From: Agrobacterium sp. a22-2
GTDB lineage: Bacteria; Pseudomonadota; Alphaproteobacteria; Rhizobiales; Rhizobiaceae
Length of the DNA: 64,000 nt
Reading direction: 5' to 3'
Assembly (NCBI RefSeq): GCF_012276985.1
Contig: NZ_JAAXMM010000006.1
Coordinates: forward strand, 124,001 to 188,000
Of this stretch, positions 17,317 through 26,277 are shown in pieces. The stretch's first letter is position 1. The number at the start of each line of letters is the position of its first letter. Below the pieces are notes generated by a model. It saw nothing but the letters and a program-made list of their open reading frames with translations. It ran no database searches and was not told where the DNA came from. Made by a program: the position numbers and the translations under genes.

Positions 17317-17970
17317 ATGAGATTTAAAGCGGCGATCCTTCAATTCGGCGTCATGATGGCGGCCGTCGTTTCCATGGTGACCTCCGGTCTTGCGCAGGAC
17401 CGGGTGGTGCAACTGGTCGGTCTCGGCGACAGCCTGATGGCCGGCTATCAATTGCCCGATCAGGACTCCCTGCCTGCGCAACTGCAAAAAGCGCTTCAGG
17501 ACAAGGGCCTGAATGTGGTGGTGACCAATGCCGGCGTGTCGGGTGATACGAGCGCCGGAGGGCTTTCGCGGGTCGACTGGTCGGTGCCGGACGGCACGGA
17601 CGGGGTGATCCTGGAGCTGGGCGCAAACGATGCGTTGCGCGGCATCGCACCGGAAGAAACCGAGAAGAATCTTGAGGCGATCATTGTGCGGCTGAAGGAG
17701 AAGAAGGTCGGCATCCTGCTGGTCGGCATGCTGGCGCCGCCCAATATGGGGGACGACTATCAGCAGCGGTTTAACCCGATTTATCAGAAGCTTGCCGACA
17801 AGCATCAACTGCCGCTCTACCCCTTCATCCTCGATGGCGTGATCACCGAGGCCAAGCTCAAGCTCGAAGACGGCATGCATCCGAATGCTGGAGGCGTCGG
17901 GGTGATCACGCGCCTCATGCTGCCGCAGGTCGAGCAGTTTATCGGCACGCTTGCGGCCAAAACCGAATAG
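17317..17970 (+). CDS. Periplasmic SGNH esterase/lysophospholipase, TesA-like
   Basis: Exported GDSL/SGNH hydrolase of 217 residues; TesA-type enzymes hydrolyse acyl esters, thioesters and lysophospholipids in the periplasm. The signal peptide spans about 1-26 (MMAAVVSMVTSGLAQ). Block I is VGLGDSLMAGY with nucleophile S39, block III is ELGANDALRG, and block V is DGMHPNAGG with the catalytic Asp and His. A ribosome site AGGGAAG precedes the ATG. It is divergent from the ybbAP-type transporter, the same neighbourhood as E. coli tesA. Confidence 0.9.
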   Translation: MRFKAAILQFGVMMAAVVSMVTSGLAQDRVVQLVGLGDSLMAGYQLPDQDSLPAQLQKALQDKGLNVVVTNAGVSGDTSAGGLSRVDWSVPDGTDGVILELGANDALRGIAPEETEKNLEAIIVRLKEKKVGILLVGMLAPPNMGDDYQQRFNPIYQKLADKHQLPLYPFILDGVITEAKLKLEDGMHPNAGGVGVITRLMLPQVEQFIGTLAAKTE

Positions 17971-17984
17971 GCCGGGCTTTGCGG

Positions 17985-17998
17985 TTTTAACGTTAAAA
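17985..17998. repeat. 14-base perfect palindrome after the esterase gene
   Basis: TTTTAACGTTAAAA, 14 bases after the stop codon at 17970. It may be a weak AT-rich hairpin or protein site; there is no GC stem, so it is not a normal terminator. Confidence 0.4.
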
Positions 17999-18082
17999 AA
18001 TGACTCCCAAAGCTTGGGGCTTGCGTGAATTTCGATTGCATGATTCGCTGTTAGCGTCTGCAAAAGATTCGGGGAGCTCGCC

Positions 18083-18673
18083 ATGCCGAGATTATTCACT
18101 GCCCTCGAAATTCCGCGTAATGCGGCATTGAGTCTTTCATTGCTGCGCGGAGGGCTTCCCGGAGCCCGATGGATCGACGTGGAAAATTATCACATCACCT
18201 TGCGCTTCATCGGCGATGTCGACGGTCGTACCGCCGACGAGATCGTCGATCGGCTGGACCGGATCGATCGTCCGGAATTCCAGCTGAGCCTGAATGGCAT
18301 CGGTTCCTTCGGTTCGAAGAAGCCGCATTCCATCTGGGCCGGCGTGACCCCGACGCCGGAAATGTCCGCGCTGCAAGGTGAAATCGAACGCATCTGCCAG
18401 CGGATCGGCCTGCCGCCCGACCCGCGCAAGTTCATGCCGCATGTGACTTTGGCGCGCCTGAAATCGGCTCGGGTCGATGATGTCGTGCAGTATCTTGCCG
18501 GGCGCGGCAATTTCCAGACGTCGCTGTTTTCCGTATCCCGTTTCGTACTTCTGTCGTCGCGGGAATCGGTCGGCGGCGGCCCCTACCTGACCGAGGAAGT
18601 GTTCCCGTTGCATGAGCGCTCGCTGGCAAGCCTGTCGAGCAGGGACATGCAACCGGAAAAGACCATGGTATAG
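18083..18673 (+). CDS. thpR: RNA 2',3'-cyclic phosphodiesterase ThpR
   Basis: 2H-phosphoesterase (formerly 2'-5' RNA ligase) that opens 2',3'-cyclic phosphate ends of RNA. It has 196 residues and two HxTx motifs, HITL near residue 36 (YHITLRFIGDV) and HVTL near 122 (MPHVTLARLK), at the spacing expected for the bilobed fold. A GGGGAG ribosome site precedes the ATG. The last 91 bases overlap, in antisense, the 3' end of the tyrosine phosphatase gene. Confidence 0.9.
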   Translation: MPRLFTALEIPRNAALSLSLLRGGLPGARWIDVENYHITLRFIGDVDGRTADEIVDRLDRIDRPEFQLSLNGIGSFGSKKPHSIWAGVTPTPEMSALQGEIERICQRIGLPPDPRKFMPHVTLARLKSARVDDVVQYLAGRGNFQTSLFSVSRFVLLSSRESVGGGPYLTEEVFPLHERSLASLSSRDMQPEKTMV

Positions 18674-19086
18674 ACGGTCTCGAACCCATCGGGGCCGCCA
18701 TAGTAGGGATCGGGTATGTCGTCATCGGCGCCTGAAGCAAAGGCGCTGAACAGGTCGATGCGGCTTAGCGCCGAGGGCGGTGCGACGCGCCGGATGCCGG
18801 CAAGATTGTCGTGATCCATGGCAAGGATCAGGGCAAAGCGGTCGAAATCGGCGGCTTCGATCTGGCGGGCGCGCTGCCCCGAGATGTCGATGCCATGGCG
18901 TGCGGCCACCGCCACCGAGCGGCTGTCGGGCCGGTGTCCGGCATGCCAATTCCCGGTTCCGGCGGAATCGCAGGGAAACAAATCGGCTTTCCCGGCGTTG
19001 ATGGCCAGGTGCCTGAAGATACCTTCGCCAAGCGGTGATCGGCAAATGTTTCCCATGCAGACGAACAGGATGGGGTACGTGTTCAT
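18583..19086 (-). CDS. Low-molecular-weight protein tyrosine phosphatase
   Basis: Cysteine phosphatase of 167 residues. The P-loop CMGNICRS at residues 10-17 is the CX5R(S/T) motif, and the general-acid loop is DPYYGG near residue 129. I use the ATG at 19086, which places the P-loop ten residues in, as in the family; a longer frame from 19158 adds unrelated sequence. The tail overlaps thpR by 91 bases. No exopolysaccharide kinase gene lies nearby, so the in vivo substrate is open. Confidence 0.9.
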   Translation of the reverse strand: MNTYPILFVCMGNICRSPLGEGIFRHLAINAGKADLFPCDSAGTGNWHAGHRPDSRSVAVAARHGIDISGQRARQIEAADFDRFALILAMDHDNLAGIRRVAPPSALSRIDLFSAFASGADDDIPDPYYGGPDGFETVYTMVFSGCMSLLDRLASERSCNGNTSSVR

Positions 19087-19132
19087 GCCGATTTCTCCGC
19101 AGCGAGACCACAGACATGCAAAGGGCGGACCC

Positions 19133-19435
19133 ATGAAATACGCAAAGCTGGACGGCAAGGCAATCGGCGATGCCTTGAGAAATCTCGATGGCTGGGAGCT
19201 TGCCGAAGACGGCCTGTCGATCGTCCGCCGCTTCGAATTTCGCGATTTTGCCGAAGCATTCGGCTTTATGGCGGAATGCGCGCTGTTTGCCGAGAAGCTG
19301 GACCATCATCCGGAATGGTCGAATGTCTATCGGCGGGTCGACGTCACGCTGACGACCCATAGCGCCGATGGTCTGACGGAACTGGACTTCGAACTGGCCC
19401 GCTCGATGGACAAGGCGGCGCAGCGGCGCAATTGA
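19133..19435 (+). CDS. phhB: Pterin-4a-carbinolamine dehydratase
   Basis: 4a-hydroxytetrahydrobiopterin dehydratase of 100 residues that recycles the pterin cofactor of aromatic amino acid hydroxylases. The PCD signature [15 protein letters not shown] near residue 55 and [15 protein letters not shown] near 74 are present. The ATG at 19133 starts just before the conserved [11 protein letters not shown] helix. It diverges from the phosphatase gene with 46 bases between starts. No phenylalanine hydroxylase is in view. Confidence 0.9.
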   Translation: MKYAKLDGKAIGDALRNLDGWELAEDGLSIVRRFEFRDFAEAFGFMAECALFAEKLDHHPEWSNVYRRVDVTLTTHSADGLTELDFELARSMDKAAQRRN

Positions 19436-19485
19436 CACTCCCCAGGCCGATCCCCATATCGACAGCAAACGTTGAGGATGAGGCG

Positions 19486-19878
19486 ATGGACGATATCAAG
19501 ATAGGCGAGATCCTGTTGCCGGGCGACGAACCGACGCAGGAAAAGCAGGAGCGGACGGTCCGCGCCAAGTTCTGGCCGACCTTGAAGCGGGCGGTCCGGC
19601 AGGTTCCGCTGGGGCGGGATGTCGTCGCGGCCTTCTATTGCGCGACCGACCGCGAGACGCCGTTGCGGGTGCGCGGCGTGCTGCTGGCGGCGCTCGGCTA
19701 TTTCGTGATGCCCATCGACATGGTTCCAGACGTGTTGGCCTTCATCGGCTTTACCGACGATATCGCCGTGCTGACGACGGCCATTGCACTGATCAACAGC
19801 AATATCCGGGAACGGCATTACATTGCGGCCGACAGGGCCCTTGCCGACGAAGACCTGCCCGAGACCACGAAGAGTTGA
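19486..19878 (+). CDS. YkvA family DUF1232 protein
   Basis: 130-residue protein with the DUF1232 core: GVLLAALGYFVMPIDMVPD then FIGFTDDIAVL, i.e. the P-x-D-x-x-P-D...DD pattern on an amphipathic membrane-associated helix pair. Function unknown. The ATG at 19486 has a GAGG ribosome site; a TTG overlapping the phhB stop at 19432 would add 18 residues. It is likely cotranscribed with phhB. Confidence 0.8.
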   Translation: MDDIKIGEILLPGDEPTQEKQERTVRAKFWPTLKRAVRQVPLGRDVVAAFYCATDRETPLRVRGVLLAALGYFVMPIDMVPDVLAFIGFTDDIAVLTTAIALINSNIRERHYIAADRALADEDLPETTKS

Positions 19879-20094
19879 TCGGCTGCAGGCGCCGGCTTGC
19901 AAGGCTTGCGTTACAAATTGCTGCCTCAAGCCCAATTCTTGCCCGATTCCTTGTGTTTCACAACGATACCGGCGGCTTTCCGGCATTCGTACTGTCTCGA
20001 AAAAATCCGTAGAAAAACCGGTACGTTGGCCAAAAATGAAGCGGGCTACCCTATCAAATGTCGCGATGTTGACGGTTTGGTAACGTAAATTAAG

Positions 20095-20114
20095 TCAAAC
20101 TGAATCAAGTTTGA
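20095..20114. promoter_or_regulatory. Inverted repeat upstream of ialB-like gene
   Basis: TCAAACT-N6-AGTTTGA, perfect 7-base arms, 61 bases before the start codon at 20175. Candidate operator or leader hairpin. The other ~215 bases of the gap back to 19878 show no gene. Confidence 0.35.
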
Positions 20115-20174
20115 TGGTGGAGGCCCGGCCAGTTCGTCCGGGACAATTGACGGAAAAGCAACCGGCAGGAAATC

Positions 20175-20678
20175 ATGTTTGTAAAAAGTATCGCATCCGC
20201 AGTCGTCTTCACGCTGGCAACCGCCGGCATGGCTTCGGCACAGTCCCCGACACGCATCGAGCAGTTCAAGGCCTGGGGTGCCTACTCCTACAAGGCGACG
20301 AGCGGCACGGTCTGCTACGTCCTGTCCGTTCCGACCGGCAAGGAGCCGGCTTCCGTCAACCACGGCGATATCTTCTTCATCGTTTCGCAGCGGCCCGGCC
20401 AGAATATTTCCTACGAGCCGCAGGCGATGATGGGCTACACCCTGAAGGACGCCTCGAAAGTCAATGTCGATATCGACGGCAAGATTTTCGTGATGTTCAC
20501 CAAGGAGACTGCCGCCTGGGTGGAGAACGCGGCGGAAGAGCCGGCGCTGGTGGCGGCGATGAAGTCGGGGAAGGCCATGACCGTAAGGGCCACATCGGCG
20601 CGGGGCACACCAACCTCCTACACCTATTCGCTGGCCGGCATCTCGGCAGCCCTGAAGCAGATCGAGACCTGCAAGTAA
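20175..20678 (+). CDS. Invasion-associated locus B (IalB) family protein
   Basis: Secreted 167-residue protein of the IalB family, named after a Bartonella erythrocyte-invasion protein and widespread in rhizobia with unclear function. Signal peptide MFVKSIASAVVFTLATAGMA with cleavage after ASA. The mature domain carries the family pattern FKAWGAYSY, CYVLSVP, FFIVSQRPG and a C-terminal cysteine two residues from the end (TCK) that can pair with the earlier cysteine. Followed by a terminator. Confidence 0.85.
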   Translation: MFVKSIASAVVFTLATAGMASAQSPTRIEQFKAWGAYSYKATSGTVCYVLSVPTGKEPASVNHGDIFFIVSQRPGQNISYEPQAMMGYTLKDASKVNVDIDGKIFVMFTKETAAWVENAAEEPALVAAMKSGKAMTVRATSARGTPTSYTYSLAGISAALKQIETCK

Positions 20679-20711
20679 GGTCGAAAGACTGATCGTCGGC
20701 ACGTTGTTTTG

Positions 20712-20737
20712 AAAGGTCGGCGCCCTGCCGGCCTTTT
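20712..20737 (+). terminator. Terminator after ialB-like gene
   Basis: AAAGGTCGGC pairs with GCCGGCCTTT (one G-U) around a GCCCT loop, followed by T residues, 33 bases past the stop codon. Confidence 0.75.
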
Positions 20738-20914
20738 GCGTTTGCGCAGAAGGCTTTTGCCAAAGGCGTTTTTTGATGATAAAGCGCCGCGCTTGAGCCC
20801 AAAGCTCGCGGCCGTTTGCTCGGCCTTTCCGGTTTTCTATGATACTGCAGGCCGAGATCAGGACTTCGCTTCAAGACTGCGGAGCGTGATCGGTTTGGCG
20901 CAAGAGGTGATGCA

Positions 20915-22156
20915 ATGGCTGCCACTGAAATCGTGATCGAGCGCAAGACGCCGCCGTCGGCCGGCCCGAGGGCTGTATCCGGCGCGTTAAAGCCGTCGTT
21001 GATCGGCCTCAGCCGCGAAGAGATGGGCGAACTGCTGCGCGACAAGGGCGTGCCGGACCGACAGGTCAAGATGCGCGTCAGCCAGCTGTGGAACTGGCTC
21101 TACGTGCGCGGCGTGTCCGATTTCGACGCTATGGCCAATGTCTCCAAAGACATGCGCGAGATGCTGAAGACCCATTTCACCATCGCCCGCCCCGAGGTCG
21201 TCGAGGAGCAGGTGTCCAATGACGGCACCCGCAAATGGTTGTTGCGCTTTCCGCCGCGTGGCGCCGGCCGGCCGGTCGAGGTGGAAACCGTCTATATTCC
21301 CGAAGAGGGTCGCGGCACGCTGTGCGTGTCCAGCCAGGTCGGCTGCACGCTGACCTGTTCCTTCTGTCACACCGGCACGCAGAAGCTTGTGCGCAATCTG
21401 ACTGCCGAGGAAATCCTCGCGCAGCTGCTGCTGGCGCGCGACCGGCTCGGCGACTTCCCGGCCGGCGATGCGCCGGTCGGCGCCATGGTGCCGTCGGAAG
21501 GCCGCCGGGTCACCAATATGGTGATGATGGGCATGGGCGAGCCGCTCTACAATTTCGAAGAGGTCAAGAAGGCGCTGCTGATCGCGTCGGATGGCGACGG
21601 GCTGTCGCTGTCGAAGCGCCGCATCACGCTGTCCACCTCCGGCGTTGTGCCGGAAATCTACCGCACCGGCGAGGAAATCGGCGTCATGCTGGCGATCTCA
21701 CTGCATGCGGTGCGTGACGACCTGCGCGACCTGCTGGTGCCGATCAACAAGAAATATCCGCTGAAGGAGTTGATCGAGGCCTGCCGCAATTATCCTGGCG
21801 TCTCGAATGCCCGCCGTATCACGTTCGAATATGTGATGCTGAAGGACGTCAACGACAGCCTCGAAGATGCCAAGGGGCTGATCCAGCTCCTGAAGGGCGT
21901 GCCGTCCAAGATCAATCTCATTCCGTTCAATCCCTGGCCGGGCACCAATTACCAGTGTTCGGACTGGGAGCAGATCGAGAAGTTCGCCGATTTCATCAAT
22001 GCGGCCGGCTATGCCTCGCCGATCCGCACACCGCGCGGTCGCGATATCCTGGCGGCCTGTGGCCAGCTGAAGTCGGAATCCGAGCGCATGCGCAAGACCG
22101 AACGCCTGGCCTTCGAGGCGATGATGATCGCCGGCCATGGCGAAGACGAGGATTGA
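20915..22156 (+). CDS. rlmN: 23S rRNA/tRNA adenine C2 methyltransferase RlmN
   Basis: Radical-SAM enzyme that methylates C2 of A2503 in 23S rRNA and A37 in some tRNAs. It has 413 residues. The cluster motif is CTLTCSFC near residue 149, GMGEPLYN near 206 is the SAM-binding loop, and the catalytic cysteine near the C-terminus is in ILAACGQL. The N-terminal helical domain ([14 protein letters not shown]) fits RlmN rather than Cfr. It appears to be monocistronic. Confidence 0.95.
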   Translation: MAATEIVIERKTPPSAGPRAVSGALKPSLIGLSREEMGELLRDKGVPDRQVKMRVSQLWNWLYVRGVSDFDAMANVSKDMREMLKTHFTIARPEVVEEQVSNDGTRKWLLRFPPRGAGRPVEVETVYIPEEGRGTLCVSSQVGCTLTCSFCHTGTQKLVRNLTAEEILAQLLLARDRLGDFPAGDAPVGAMVPSEGRRVTNMVMMGMGEPLYNFEEVKKALLIASDGDGLSLSKRRITLSTSGVVPEIYRTGEEIGVMLAISLHAVRDDLRDLLVPINKKYPLKELIEACRNYPGVSNARRITFEYVMLKDVNDSLEDAKGLIQLLKGVPSKINLIPFNPWPGTNYQCSDWEQIEKFADFINAAGYASPIRTPRGRDILAACGQLKSESERMRKTERLAFEAMMIAGHGEDED

Positions 22157-22440
22157 TCCGGCACGGCGCTTGGCCGTGACGGGGCATCGATCGAGATGCT
22201 GGATCTGGCAGCACAACCAGATCGCACTCCGTTGTTATCTTTTCGTTGCCGCCGATTTTCGGCCAAGTGCCTCTGTCGCTGGCCCCTATTTCGATGTCCC
22301 CATGGTCAGCGGTGTCGAACGAGGAATTCACGTGCAAATTCGCTGCGCTTTATCGAAAGCGGGACTTTTACTTAACTTTACAAAGGTTAACAGCACTTAA
22401 CGCTCAATACGTTACATTGCGTTTCCGAACATCGAACGCA
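22157..22440 (+). other. 284-base spacer with a stem-loop
   Basis: The gap after rlmN contains GATCTGG-N8-CCAGATC at 22202-22223, a 7-base hairpin without a T-tract, and three TTAA tetramers between 22372 and 22400 whose spacings do not match a CtrA box. No gene is seen. Confidence 0.4.
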
Positions 22441-22734
22441 GTGAGACCGAAATTGAATCTGAAAAATCATGGAATTCTAAGGGTTGTCTTGTTGCCTGCT
22501 CTTGTGATGAGCTGTCTTGTCGGTGACGCATTCGCGCAGATTGCGCCTGCGCCATTGCCCGGCCCCGGCGCACCTCCACCACCACCGTTGATGGCCTGTA
22601 TCATCCCGCCACCTCCTGACGCACCGATGGGTGCGCCGCCGATGACGTGTCGATCTGAGCGCCCCGGTCCCAGGGGCGCGCCTTGCCGATGCCCGGGCGT
22701 GCCGATACCCGGCACGTTGGATTTTGCAGAGTGA
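22441..22734 (+). CDS. Small secreted Pro/Cys-rich hypothetical protein
   Basis: Unrecognised 97-residue protein. The GTG at 22441 is the most plausible start; a longer frame from 22246 reads through unrelated sequence, and there is no ATG in between. A basic N-terminus (RPKLNLKNHG) is followed by a hydrophobic stretch VVLLPALVMSCLV and an AFAQ cleavage site. The mature part is almost entirely proline-rich with four cysteines (MAC, MTC, PCRC). The next gene has the same general build. Confidence 0.5.
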   Translation: MRPKLNLKNHGILRVVLLPALVMSCLVGDAFAQIAPAPLPGPGAPPPPPLMACIIPPPPDAPMGAPPMTCRSERPGPRGAPCRCPGVPIPGTLDFAE

Positions 22735-22833
22735 GCAAGCATTGAAGCGTGCCAAGGCGGGGCCGTTGACGACCTCGCCGGCACACTTTGAGCATTCCTC
22801 ACGACAGACTCCAGATTAGGACAGGAGACCATT

Positions 22834-23109
22834 TTGTATCCGTCACAAAAACTCGCAGTCGTCGGGACTATCATTTTCTCGAGTTGGTTTGGGGTGGCAG
22901 TGGCCACAGGCACACAAAGCCCTTTCCAGAACGGCGCCGATCAGGAAACCGTTACAGTCGATATCGCCCAGATGCAGCAGAGCGACAAACCGGAAAAGCC
23001 TCGAAAGAAACCGGGCTCGGATAAAAAAGCCAAGACCTGCGGCACTCCAGGGGATTTGGATAAGCGTGGCCAACAGTCGCCCTGCCCGCCTCCCCCGCCG
23101 CCTCGGTGA
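22834..23109 (+). CDS. Small secreted hypothetical protein with polyproline tail
   Basis: Unrecognised 91-residue protein. The TTG start at 22834 is supported by AGGAG at 22823-22827 with 6-base spacing. The signal-like stretch is LAVVGTIIFSSWFGVAVA; then comes a charged Lys-rich middle (KPEKPRKKPGSDKKAK), two cysteines, and a C-terminus of six prolines and an arginine. It converges on the LysE gene across a 10-base-stem hairpin. Confidence 0.5.
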   Translation: MYPSQKLAVVGTIIFSSWFGVAVATGTQSPFQNGADQETVTVDIAQMQQSDKPEKPRKKPGSDKKAKTCGTPGDLDKRGQQSPCPPPPPPR

Positions 23110-23115
23110 TACGCA

Positions 23116-23147
23116 TCACCCAGGCTTTGATCACTTGGCCTGGGTGA
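23116..23147. terminator. Convergent stem-loop, possible bidirectional terminator
   Basis: TCACCCAGGC (23116-23125) pairs perfectly with GCCTGGGTGA (23138-23147) around a 12-base loop. It spans the stop codon of the LysE gene and lies just past the small secreted gene. The T-tract is weak on both sides. Confidence 0.5.
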
Positions 23148-23772
23148 ACAGGATTTTCACCGCGAAAATCGAAAAGACGCCGGCGAAGGTGTAATCGATG
23201 CCGCGCAGGACTTTCGGGTTGGCCTGCAACCAGCCGGCCAGCTTGTCTGCCGCCAGCACGATGGCGATGGTGATCGGCAGGGAGACCAGCATGAACCAGC
23301 CGCCGAGGAAGAGCAGCTTGCCCGTGACATCAGGGTCGCTGGCGGTGACGAATTGCGGCAGGAAGGTCATGAAGAAGATGATGACCTTGGGGTTCAGCAG
23401 ATTGACCCAGATGCCGTTCAGGAAGGCCGCCTTGACGCTGCCCTTTGTTCCGGTTTCCGCCTTTGCGACAAATTTTGATCCGGTGCGGATCGCCTGGAAC
23501 GCCAGCCAGGCGAGATAGGCAGCGCCACCGCTTTTCAGGATGAGGAAGGCGAGCGGCGAGGCGACGATCAGCGCCGAAACGCCGAAAGCCACCAGCATGG
23601 TGTGGAAGGTGATGCCGATATTGGTGCCGACCAGGACGGCCAAGCCGGCGGCGCGGCCATCGCGCAGGGCGCGGCTGATCGAGAGGGTCATGTCCGGACC
23701 CGGCGTTGCTGCCAGCAGAAACGATGCCGCACTGAAGGCCAGGAGCGTGGGCAGGCTCGGAATGAAATCCAT
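23131..23772 (-). CDS. LysE/RhtB family amino-acid exporter
   Basis: Inner-membrane exporter of 213 residues with six hydrophobic segments. The family signature ATPGPDMTLSISRALRDG lies near residue 22, followed by GTNIGITFHTMLVAFG, and FLNGIWVNLLNPKVIIFF near 115. LysE/RhtB members export amino acids or homoserine lactone-like compounds; the substrate here cannot be assigned. It is downstream of, but 65 bases from, the SDR gene on the same strand. Confidence 0.88.
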   Translation of the reverse strand: MDFIPSLPTLLAFSAASFLLAATPGPDMTLSISRALRDGRAAGLAVLVGTNIGITFHTMLVAFGVSALIVASPLAFLILKSGGAAYLAWLAFQAIRTGSKFVAKAETGTKGSVKAAFLNGIWVNLLNPKVIIFFMTFLPQFVTASDPDVTGKLLFLGGWFMLVSLPITIAIVLAADKLAGWLQANPKVLRGIDYTFAGVFSIFAVKILFTQAK

Positions 23773-23837
23773 GACGAACTCGAGGTTTGAAAGCGCGGTG
23801 AGGAAACGTCCTTAACGCGCTTTCACGCTGCTGCCAA

Positions 23838-24701
23838 TCAGGGTTTTGGCGATTGCAGAAAGGCCGTGAACTTTTCCTTGTAGTCGGGATGCCAGCGCGA
23901 TAGCGGCGGGCGGTTTTCGACGATGTCGCCGGCCGCCCACAGCATGCGTTTCTCGTCGGTTGCCCGATCGACGTCATTGTCGGGGCAAAGGATGTAGAAA
24001 TCGCCGGCGGAGACGCTTTGCAGCATGAAATCGACCGTCTGTTCCGGCGTCCATGCGGCTGCGGGTTTTTCAGTGCGTCCCTGGGCGGTCAGGCCGGTGT
24101 AGACGAAGCCGGGGATCAGCAGATGGGCCGAGACCTTGCAGTCCGGCGTATTGCGCAACTCATGCTGCAGGGCCTCGGTGAAGGCTTTGACGCCGGCTTT
24201 CGAGACGTTGTAGGCGGGATCGCCAGGCGGTGTCGTGATGCCCTGCTTGGAACCGGTGTTGATGATCAGGGCCGGCTCGCCATGGGCGATCATGCCGGGA
24301 CCGAACACCCGGCTGCCGTCGATCACACCCATCAGATTGACGGCCAGCACCCGTTCCCAATTGGCCTGCGGGCCAAAGATGGCGCTGCCGGGCTGGATGC
24401 CGGCATTGTTCATCAGAACGTGAACCCGGCCGAAACGCTGGATTACGGCGCGCTCCAGCGCTTCCAACTCGTCGCGACGGCTGACGTCGGTCTCGATGGC
24501 GACGATATCGGTCTCGCCATTCTCGGTGAGGGCCGCGACATCGGCGCGGGCGCTGGCCAGCGCGTCGCCGCCCAGGTCGACGATGACGACGCTCATGCCC
24601 GCCCTGGCGAAGGCCTTTGCCGCGGCAAGGCCGATGCCGGATGCGCCGCCGGTCACAACGGCCACATTGGATTTCGCAATTGCCGGATGGATGATGTCCA
24701 T
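23838..24701 (-). CDS. Short-chain dehydrogenase/reductase
   Basis: Classical SDR oxidoreductase of 287 residues. The cofactor motif is TGGASGIGLA near residue 17, followed by NNAG near 93 and the catalytic YNVSK near 164. An acidic residue at the end of the second strand (VIVDLGG) suggests NAD(H) preference. AAGGAG is an excellent ribosome site before the ATG. The substrate is unknown; a C-terminal extension of about 40 residues (RWHPDYKEKF) is longer than in the core family. Confidence 0.88.
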   Translation of the reverse strand: MDIIHPAIAKSNVAVVTGGASGIGLAAAKAFARAGMSVVIVDLGGDALASARADVAALTENGETDIVAIETDVSRRDELEALERAVIQRFGRVHVLMNNAGIQPGSAIFGPQANWERVLAVNLMGVIDGSRVFGPGMIAHGEPALIINTGSKQGITTPPGDPAYNVSKAGVKAFTEALQHELRNTPDCKVSAHLLIPGFVYTGLTAQGRTEKPAAAWTPEQTVDFMLQSVSAGDFYILCPDNDVDRATDEKRMLWAAGDIVENRPPLSRWHPDYKEKFTAFLQSPKP

Positions 24702-24741
24702 GGCCTGTTCTCCTTATGCCGTTTCGTGGTCTGTGCGGTTT

Positions 24742-24770
24742 TGATATGGTACGGTTGGAAACGAAGTCAA
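24742..24770 (-). promoter_or_regulatory. Candidate sigma-70 promoter of the SDR gene
   Basis: Minus strand TTGACT (24770-24765), 17-base spacer, ATATCA (24747-24742), giving a leader of about 35 bases to the SDR start at 24701. Confidence 0.55.
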
Positions 24771-24943
24771 ACAGGCAAGGTGCCGGCGCATGGGAAAAGT
24801 GACGTCCATCGCCGGGGAATTCCGTGACGATCGTCCGCATCCTGCACCAGCGGATAACTGTCACGGCGCATCTGTGGGGCCTAAGCGTTTGCGTCGCAGC
24901 GTGGTGCTCTTGCACGCCGCGCCAATCTCGCTAAAAGTGCGGC

Positions 24944-24962
24944 AAACCAAAAGGCTTGGTTT
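24944..24962. repeat. Inverted repeat upstream of argG
   Basis: AAACCAA-N5-TTGGTTT, perfect 7-base arms, 33 bases before the argG start. Its position in the leader could allow a hairpin or operator role. It does not resemble an ARG box. Nothing else is recognised in the 24702-24995 gap beyond the SDR promoter. Confidence 0.4.
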
Positions 24963-24995
24963 CTCGGCCTGACGCACACAAGTGGACTTCTCAAC

Positions 24996-26219
24996 ATGGC
25001 ATCACATAAAGACGTGAAAAAAGTCGTTCTCGCCTATTCCGGCGGTCTCGATACCTCGATCATTCTGAAATGGCTCCAGACGGAGCTGGGCGCCGAGGTG
25101 GTGACCTTCACCGCCGATCTCGGCCAGGGCGAGGAACTTGAGCCGGCCCGCAAGAAGGCCGAGATGATGGGCATCAAGGAAATCTTCATCGAGGATGTGC
25201 GCGAGGAATTCGTGCGCGACTTCGTCTTCCCGATGTTTCGCGCCAATGCCGTCTATGAAGGCGTCTACCTGCTCGGCACCTCGATCGCTCGGCCGCTGAT
25301 CTCCAAGCATCTCGTCGACATCGCCAAAAAGACCGGTGCCGACGCGATTGCCCATGGCGCGACAGGCAAGGGCAATGACCAGGTCCGCTTCGAGCTGTCG
25401 GCCTATGCGCTGAACCCGGATATCAAGATCATCGCGCCTTGGCGCGACTGGTCGTTCAAGAGCCGCACCGACCTGCTCGAATTTGCCGAGCAGCACCAGA
25501 TCCCGGTTGCCAAGGACAAGAAGGGCGAAGCGCCGTTCTCAGTCGATGCCAACCTTCTGCATTCGTCGTCCGAGGGCAAGGTCCTGGAAGATCCGAGCCA
25601 GGAGGCTCCGGAATATGTGCATATGCGCACTATTTCGCCGGAAGCTGCCCCCGACAAGGCAACCGTGATCAAGGTCGGTTTTGAAAAGGGCGATGCAGTG
25701 TCGATCAACGGCGTGCGCATGAGCCCGGCAACGCTTCTGGCCGAGCTCAACACCTATGGCCGCGACAACGGCATCGGCCGTCTCGATCTCGTCGAAAACC
25801 GCTTTGTCGGCATGAAGTCGCGCGGCGTCTACGAGACCCCCGGCGGCACGATCCTGCTCACGGCGCACCGCGCCATCGAATCCATCACGCTCGACCGGGG
25901 TGCAGCGCACCTCAAGGACGACCTGATGCCGCGCTATGCGGAACTCATCTACTACGGCTTCTGGTTCTCGCCGGAGCGCGAAATGCTGCAGGCCGCGATC
26001 GACCTCAGCCAGCAGCATGTCGAAGGTGAAGTGACGCTGAAGCTCTACAAGGGCAATGTGATGGTGACCGGCCGTGAATCGCCGAAGTCGCTCTATTCCG
26101 ACAAGCTGGTGACCTTCGAGGACGACCAGGGCGCCTACGACCAGAAGGACGCGGCCGGCTTCATCAAGCTGAATGCGCTGCGCCTGCGGACACTCGCCAA
26201 GCGCAATCTGTCGAAATAA
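24996..26219 (+). CDS. argG: Argininosuccinate synthase
   Basis: Joins citrulline and aspartate with ATP in arginine biosynthesis. It has 407 residues, the usual length for the family. The PP-loop ATP site [11 protein letters not shown] is at residues 11-21. Citrulline- and aspartate-binding stretches include [15 protein letters not shown] near 118 and [15 protein letters not shown] near 281. It is monocistronic and ends at a terminator shared with the convergent MFS gene. argH is not in the window. Confidence 0.96.
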   Translation: MASHKDVKKVVLAYSGGLDTSIILKWLQTELGAEVVTFTADLGQGEELEPARKKAEMMGIKEIFIEDVREEFVRDFVFPMFRANAVYEGVYLLGTSIARPLISKHLVDIAKKTGADAIAHGATGKGNDQVRFELSAYALNPDIKIIAPWRDWSFKSRTDLLEFAEQHQIPVAKDKKGEAPFSVDANLLHSSSEGKVLEDPSQEAPEYVHMRTISPEAAPDKATVIKVGFEKGDAVSINGVRMSPATLLAELNTYGRDNGIGRLDLVENRFVGMKSRGVYETPGGTILLTAHRAIESITLDRGAAHLKDDLMPRYAELIYYGFWFSPEREMLQAAIDLSQQHVEGEVTLKLYKGNVMVTGRESPKSLYSDKLVTFEDDQGAYDQKDAAGFIKLNALRLRTLAKRNLSK

Positions 26220-26244
26220 TCGACAGAGCGTCCGGACCTCATCA

Positions 26245-26277
26245 GCCTGCCGGTGGACGATCCACCGGCAGGCTTTT
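26245..26277. terminator. Terminator between argG and the MFS gene
   Basis: A 13-base perfect stem GCCTGCCGGTGGA / TCCACCGGCAGGC with a CGA loop and a TTTTT tract. It terminates argG and directly abuts the stop codon of the convergent MFS gene at 26278, so it could serve both. Confidence 0.9.

Noticed and set aside
22372..22400. Three TTAA tetramers resembling CtrA sites
   Set aside because: Centre spacings are 11 and 6 bases between tetramers rather than the required 7.
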